DNA from: Jiangellales bacterium
GTDB lineage: Bacteria; Actinomycetota; Actinomycetes; Jiangellales; Jiangellaceae
Assembly: GCA_030447955.1 (NCBI GenBank)
Contig: JAUJNY010000001.1
Coordinates: forward strand, 637,485 to 701,484
DNA: 64,000 bases
Reading direction: 5' to 3'
The notes beneath the pieces were generated by a model. The model had not been told where the DNA came from and did not search any database. It saw nothing but the letters and a program-made list of their open reading frames with translations. This document shows positions 60,139 to 64,000 of this stretch, piece by piece. A program made the translations under genes and the position numbers. Numbering within the stretch: position 1 is the stretch's first letter; every line of letters starts with the position of its first letter.

Positions 60139-60816
60139 ATGAGAGGGCGCGTCCTCATCGTGGACGACGACATCGCGCTCGCCGAGATGTTGGGGATCGT
60201 CCTGCGCAGCGAGGGCTATGAGTCGTCGGTGGTCACCCGCGGCGACGAGGTGCTGTCCGCCTTCCGTGAGGTCCAGCCGGACCTCGTCCTGCTCGACCTG
60301 ATGCTGCCAGGGATCGGTGGCATCGACGTCTGCAGGGAGATCCGCCAGGAGTCGGGGGTCCCCATCGTCATGCTGACCGCCAAGAGCGACACCGTCGACA
60401 TCGTGGTCGGCCTCGAGTCGGGGGCCGATGACTATGTCGTCAAGCCGTTCAAGCCCAAGGAACTTGTCGCGCGGGTACGGGCCAGGCTGCGGCGCAGCGA
60501 CGAACCCAAGCCGGAGATCCTGGGCCTGGGGGACCTCACGGTCGACGTCGCCGGGCACTCGGTCAAGCGAGCCGGCAAGGTCATCCAGCTGACTCCGCTG
60601 GAGTTCGACCTGCTGGCCTGCCTGGCGCGCCGGCCGTGGCAGGTCTTCAGCCGTGAGGAGCTGCTCGAGAAGGTCTGGGGATACCGCCATCCCGCCGATA
60701 CCCGGCTGGTCAACGTCCACGTGCAGCGGCTGCGGTCCAAGATCGAGCACGACCCGGATCACCCGGAGCTCGTACTGACGATCCGCGGGATCGGCTACAA
60801 GGCCGGTTCCGGCTAG
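60139..60816 (+). CDS. mtrA: Response regulator MtrA
   Basis: 225 residues, the standard MtrA length. RVLIVDDDIALAEMLGIVLR, DLVLLDLMLPGIGGIDV (phospho-Asp) and DDYVVKPFKPKELVARV (Lys) form the receiver. VIQLTPLEFDLLACLARRPW and RLVNVHVQRLRSKIEHDPD are the winged helix. MtrA controls division, wall hydrolases and, with MtrB and LpqB, envelope homeostasis. It is the first gene of the operon. Confidence 0.97.
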   Translation: MRGRVLIVDDDIALAEMLGIVLRSEGYESSVVTRGDEVLSAFREVQPDLVLLDLMLPGIGGIDVCREIRQESGVPIVMLTAKSDTVDIVVGLESGADDYVVKPFKPKELVARVRARLRRSDEPKPEILGLGDLTVDVAGHSVKRAGKVIQLTPLEFDLLACLARRPWQVFSREELLEKVWGYRHPADTRLVNVHVQRLRSKIEHDPDHPELVLTIRGIGYKAGSG

Positions 60817-60832
60817 GTATGCCAGGACACCG

Positions 60833-62568
60833 ATGAGCGCGATGCAGGCCACCCGTCCAGCCCCGGCTGCGGCACGCCGTCGGCTGCTCCGCCCGTTCTC
60901 CGTACTGGGCGCTGCCTGGCGGCGCTCGATCCAGCTCCGCGTCGTCACCTACACCCTGGTCCTGTCCGTGCTCGTCGTCGTCCTGCTGGGCGCGACGCTG
61001 CTGCAGCAGGTGACCGACGGGTTGTTGCGCGCCAAGGAGGCGACCGCTGTCGCCGACGCCTCGGCCGGTCTCACCTCCGCCCAGGACCAGCTCGACGCGA
61101 TCGACGATGTCGAACCGAACAACGCCGGGGAGCTGCTCACCGACCTCGTGGAGCAACTGGCCAACCGGGCGGGGCCGGCGGGCCTGTACGAGGTGGTGCT
61201 GCTCAGTCCGGAGTCCCCGAACGCCACCGTGACCGCGCGCTCTCCTCGGGTGACCCGAGGGGTCATACCGGACAGCGTGCCCAAGCAGCTGCGCCACCAG
61301 GTCGTCGCCACCCCGTCGGTGTGGCGCACCTACACCGACATCCGCTACGACGACGGCGGCAGCGAACCGGGCCTCGTCGTCGGCGGACAGCTGACGGTGC
61401 CCGGAGCCGGAATCTACGAGCTGTACTACCTCTTCCCGCTCAGCCAGCAGCAGCAGACCCTCACCCTCGTCCAGCAGGCGCTCGCCACCGCCGGCGCCGT
61501 GCTCGTCGTGCTGCTCGGCGCCGTCGCCTGGCTCGTCGTCCGCCAGGCTGTCACCCCGGTCCGCATGGCCGCCCGAATCGCCGAACGGCTCTCCGCCGGC
61601 CGGCTGGAGGAGCGGATGACCGTTCGCGGCGAGGACGACCTCGCCCGGCTGGCGGTGAGCTTCAACGAGATGGCGTCCGGCCTGCAGCGCCAGATCCGCC
61701 AGCTCGAGGACCTGTCCCGGGTGCAGCGACGGTTCGTCTCGGACGTGTCCCACGAGCTGCGGACCCCACTGACCACCGTACGGATGGCGGCCGACCTCCT
61801 CCACGAGTCCCGGGACCATTTCGACCCGGCGGTACGGCGCTCGGCGGAGCTGCTGCAGACCCAGCTCGACCGCTTCGAGGAGCTGCTCAGCGACCTGCTC
61901 GAGATCAGCCGCTTCGACGCCGGTGCCGCCGTGCTGGACCTCGACGCGGTCGACGTGCGCACGATCGTGCAGCGCGTCCTCGACAGCCTGGCGCCGCTGG
62001 CCCAGCGCTCGGGGAGCGAGCTCGTGCTCGTGCCCTCCGCGGAGCCCTGCGTGGCCGAGGTCGATCAGCGGCGCATCGAGCGCATCCTGCGCAACCTGGT
62101 CGTCAACGCGATCGAGCACGGGGAGGGCCGCGAGGTTGTGGTGCAGGTGGCGGTGGACGCCCGTGCCGTGGCGGTGACCGTCCGCGACCACGGCATCGGG
62201 TTGCGGCCGGGAGAGACCGCGCTGGTGTTCAACCGCTTCTGGCGGGCCGACCCGGCCCGCGCCCGGACCACCGGGGGCACCGGGCTGGGGCTCGCCATTG
62301 CCTTGGAGGACGCCCGGCTGCACCACGGATGGCTGCAGGCCTGGGGGAGCCCGGCGCCGGCTCGCAGTTCCGGCTGACGCTGCCCCGCCGGGCCGGGGAC
62401 GAGGTCAGCGCGTCGCCGTTGCCGCTCGTCCCGCCGGACGCCGGCAGCGAGACGGTCCTCGCCGCCGTCGGTGCGCCGTACCGGCGCTCGGGTCCTGAGC
62501 CGGCGGGCCTGGGCGCCGCGCCCGACACCGCCGCCACCGCAACGGAGGAGGATGTCCGTGCCGGCTGA
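60833..62568 (+). CDS. mtrB: Sensor histidine kinase MtrB, one frameshift near the 3' end
   Basis: ATG 60833. A first helix (LRVVTYTLVLSVLVVVLLGA), an extracellular domain of about 150 residues, a second helix (ATAGAVLVVLLGAVAWLVV), HAMP (RMAARIAERLSAGRLEERM), HisKA (FVSDVSHELRTPLTTVRM) and ATPase boxes (NLVVNAIEHGEGREV, GGTGLGLAIALEDARLHHG) are in one frame. At about 62344 one base is missing (GGGG-GAGC). In the next frame the conserved end GAGSQFRLTLPRRAG continues to 62568. Read as given, the product would stop at 62377 with its last strand lost. Its end overlaps lpqB by 17 nt. Confidence 0.93.
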
Positions 62569-64000
62569 CCGGTACACCCGCGCCCGCGGGGCGGTGCTCA
62601 CCGTCCTGGCGCTGCTCCTCGCCGTCCTGGCCGGGTGCGCGCAGATCCCCACGTCCGGCCCCGTCGAGGAGGGCGAGCCGGTCCGCCTCGAGGACCCCGC
62701 CCCGTACGTCCGCGTGGTAGCGGTTCCTCCGCAGCGGGGTGACAGCCGGCTCGAGATCGTCCGTGGCTTCTTCGAGGCGATGGCCTCCTACTCTCCCGAC
62801 TACCAGACCGCCCGGCTTTTCCTGGCCCCCCGAGTGCGCGACGCCTGGCGACCGCAGGCCGGTGTCACGGTGTACGACGGGTCGGCCGGGTCTGCCCGTC
62901 GTCCGCACCGGCCGCCGGCACGTGCGGGTCTCCCGCCACAGGTCGCCACGATCCGACCGGGTGGTGCCTACGAGCGTGCCGAGCTCGGCAGCCGCATGCG
63001 GCTGGAGCTGACCTTGGCCAAGTTCAGGGGGAGTGGCGCATCACCATCCCCAAGGGCCTGGTGATGTCCGCGTACGACGTCAGCCGGGAGTACGTCGGCT
63101 ACAACCTCTACTTCTTCGACCCCTCGTACGAGGTGGTGGTCCCTGACCGGGTCTACCTCCCCGTCAACGCCAACACCGCGACGCTGCTGGTCCAGTCGTT
63201 GCTGGACGGCCCAAGCCGTTGGCTCGCCCCCGCCGTACGCACCGCGTTCCCCGACGGAACCCGACTGCAGGTCTCGAGCGCTCCGGTCGTGGACGGCCTG
63301 GTGCAGGTGCCGCTGTCCGCCGAGGCCGCCGGATCGACCGCGGCGGAGCGGGACGCGATGTCGGCGCAGCTGGTGTGGACGCTGCGACAGGTACCGGGGG
63401 TGACGGCCGTGCGGGTGAGCATCGACGGCGTACCGCTGCTGCGCTCGGGCGACGACAGCGGCGTGGTGACGGTCGACTCCTGGCAGCGCTATGACTCCGA
63501 ACTCCTGGGCGGCGATGCGCCGCCGTACGCGGTCCAGAAGGGCAGGGTCGGCAGGCTGACGAAGGGCGCCGTGGCCGCGGTGGAGGGCCCGCTCGGTGAC
63601 CGCTCGCCTCCACTGCGCTCAGTAGGCGCTGGCCTGGGGGGCGATGCGCCGCTGGCCGCGGTCAGCGCGGACGGGACCAAGGGTTGGCTCGCCGAGGCGG
63701 TGCCGCAGGCCCGGGCGCGCGTCGTCGTGAAGGGGAGGGACCTCGCCGCGCCGTCTTGGGACCGCACCGGGCTCGTCTGGTTCGTCGACCGCGGCGCCCG
63801 GCACCCGCTGCGAGTGTTCGCGGCCGGCGACCCGGGCGGCGGGCGCCGGGAGCGGATCCGCCGGTGGCCGATCCGGGTCCCCGACGGGCTGGCCGGCGCG
63901 GACGTGCGTGCGCTGCGGGTCTCACGGGATGGGGTGCGCGTGGCGATCGTCGTCTCCGCGGGCGGCACCGACCGGCTGCTCCTCGCAGCGGTGGTGCGAG
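62552..64000 (+). CDS. lpqB: Lipoprotein LpqB, frameshifted and cut by the window end
   Basis: ATG 62552 has a perfect GGAGGAGG site. The signal peptide has a lipobox (LLAVLAGCAQIPTSGPV). FFEAMASYSPDYQTARLFL is the conserved N-terminal block. The frame changes near 62885, back near 62930 (QVATIRPGGAYERAELGS), and again near 63028. The third frame then runs to the window edge with EWRITIPKGLVMSAYDVSRE, YNLYFFDPSYEVVVPDRVYL and VQSLLDGPSRWLAPAVRTAF, the GerMN domain, then beta-propeller sequence. LpqB modulates MtrAB signalling at the outer membrane face of the plasma membrane. The breaks probably reflect base-calling errors. Confidence 0.9.

Overview
The window is very GC-rich and gene-dense, with frequent GTG starts and many 1- to 4-nt gene overlaps. 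It carries whiB2, mtrA-mtrB-lpqB, the F420 genes fbiA/fbiB, TIGR03089, DUF3105, DUF3499 and a galactofuranose wall cluster (glf plus two galactofuranosyltransferases). This identifies an actinobacterium (Actinomycetota). The order of fadE25-like, LCP, TIGR03089, mannose-1-P guanylyltransferase, fbiB/fbiA, whiB2, DUF3499, manB, SIS, manA, sahH and mtrAB-lpqB follows the chromosomal neighbourhood known from mycobacteria (about Rv3274c down to Rv3244c). Most of the window is therefore chromosomal core rather than plasmid or phage.

Layout. 1-6.6 kb: assorted metabolic genes (MpaB-like oxygenase, aminoglycoside-phosphotransferase-like kinase, DUF488, aldo/keto reductase, zinc alcohol dehydrogenase, CoA-binding protein, UDP-glucose dehydrogenase). 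6.7-17.9 kb: a cell-wall polysaccharide cluster with an acyl-CoA dehydrogenase, two LytR-CpsA-Psr ligases flanking a thioesterase, a tandem GT2-GT2 protein, UDP-galactopyranose mutase, a GlfT2-like polymerase and a two-gene ABC exporter. 17.9-21.2 kb: a relic with a LexA-type box, a methyltransferase, and galE plus a sugar/sorbosone dehydrogenase that are both frameshifted. 21.2-31.6 kb: 3-oxoacid CoA-transferase subunits, TIGR03089, then a + strand run of membrane and sugar-transfer genes ending in a mannose-1-phosphate guanylyltransferase. 31.6-40.8 kb: DUF3105, AlkA-like glycosylase, F420 genes, a DUF559 nuclease-like gene bracketed by repeats, an F420-type oxidoreductase, an epimerase and a two-component system. 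40.9-46.0 kb: a small glycosyltransferase/methyltransferase operon, a membrane-anchored molybdopterin oxidoreductase and a GT87-like protein. 46.0-64.0 kb: whiB2 to lpqB, the conserved core, interrupted between the SIS gene and manA by about 4.2 kb of accessory DNA.

The accessory insert (about 50.7-54.9 kb) is the most rearranged part. It holds a second, truncated copy of manA that is almost identical to the one downstream, and a fragment of a SIS-type gene. It also holds an ISL3-family element with perfect 8-bp target duplications that splits a small putative lipoprotein gene (rejoined here to 179 codons), and a second, frameshifted lipoprotein gene. Its bases are visibly less GC-rich than the surroundings.

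Several normally important genes (galE, manA, mtrB, lpqB) carry one or more single-base frame changes while the protein on both sides stays highly conserved. This pattern fits indel errors in a draft sequence better than real decay, but it cannot be settled from the window. The best candidate for an undescribed unit is the DUF559 gene at 35731-36651, which lies between copies of a 16-bp motif in both orientations.
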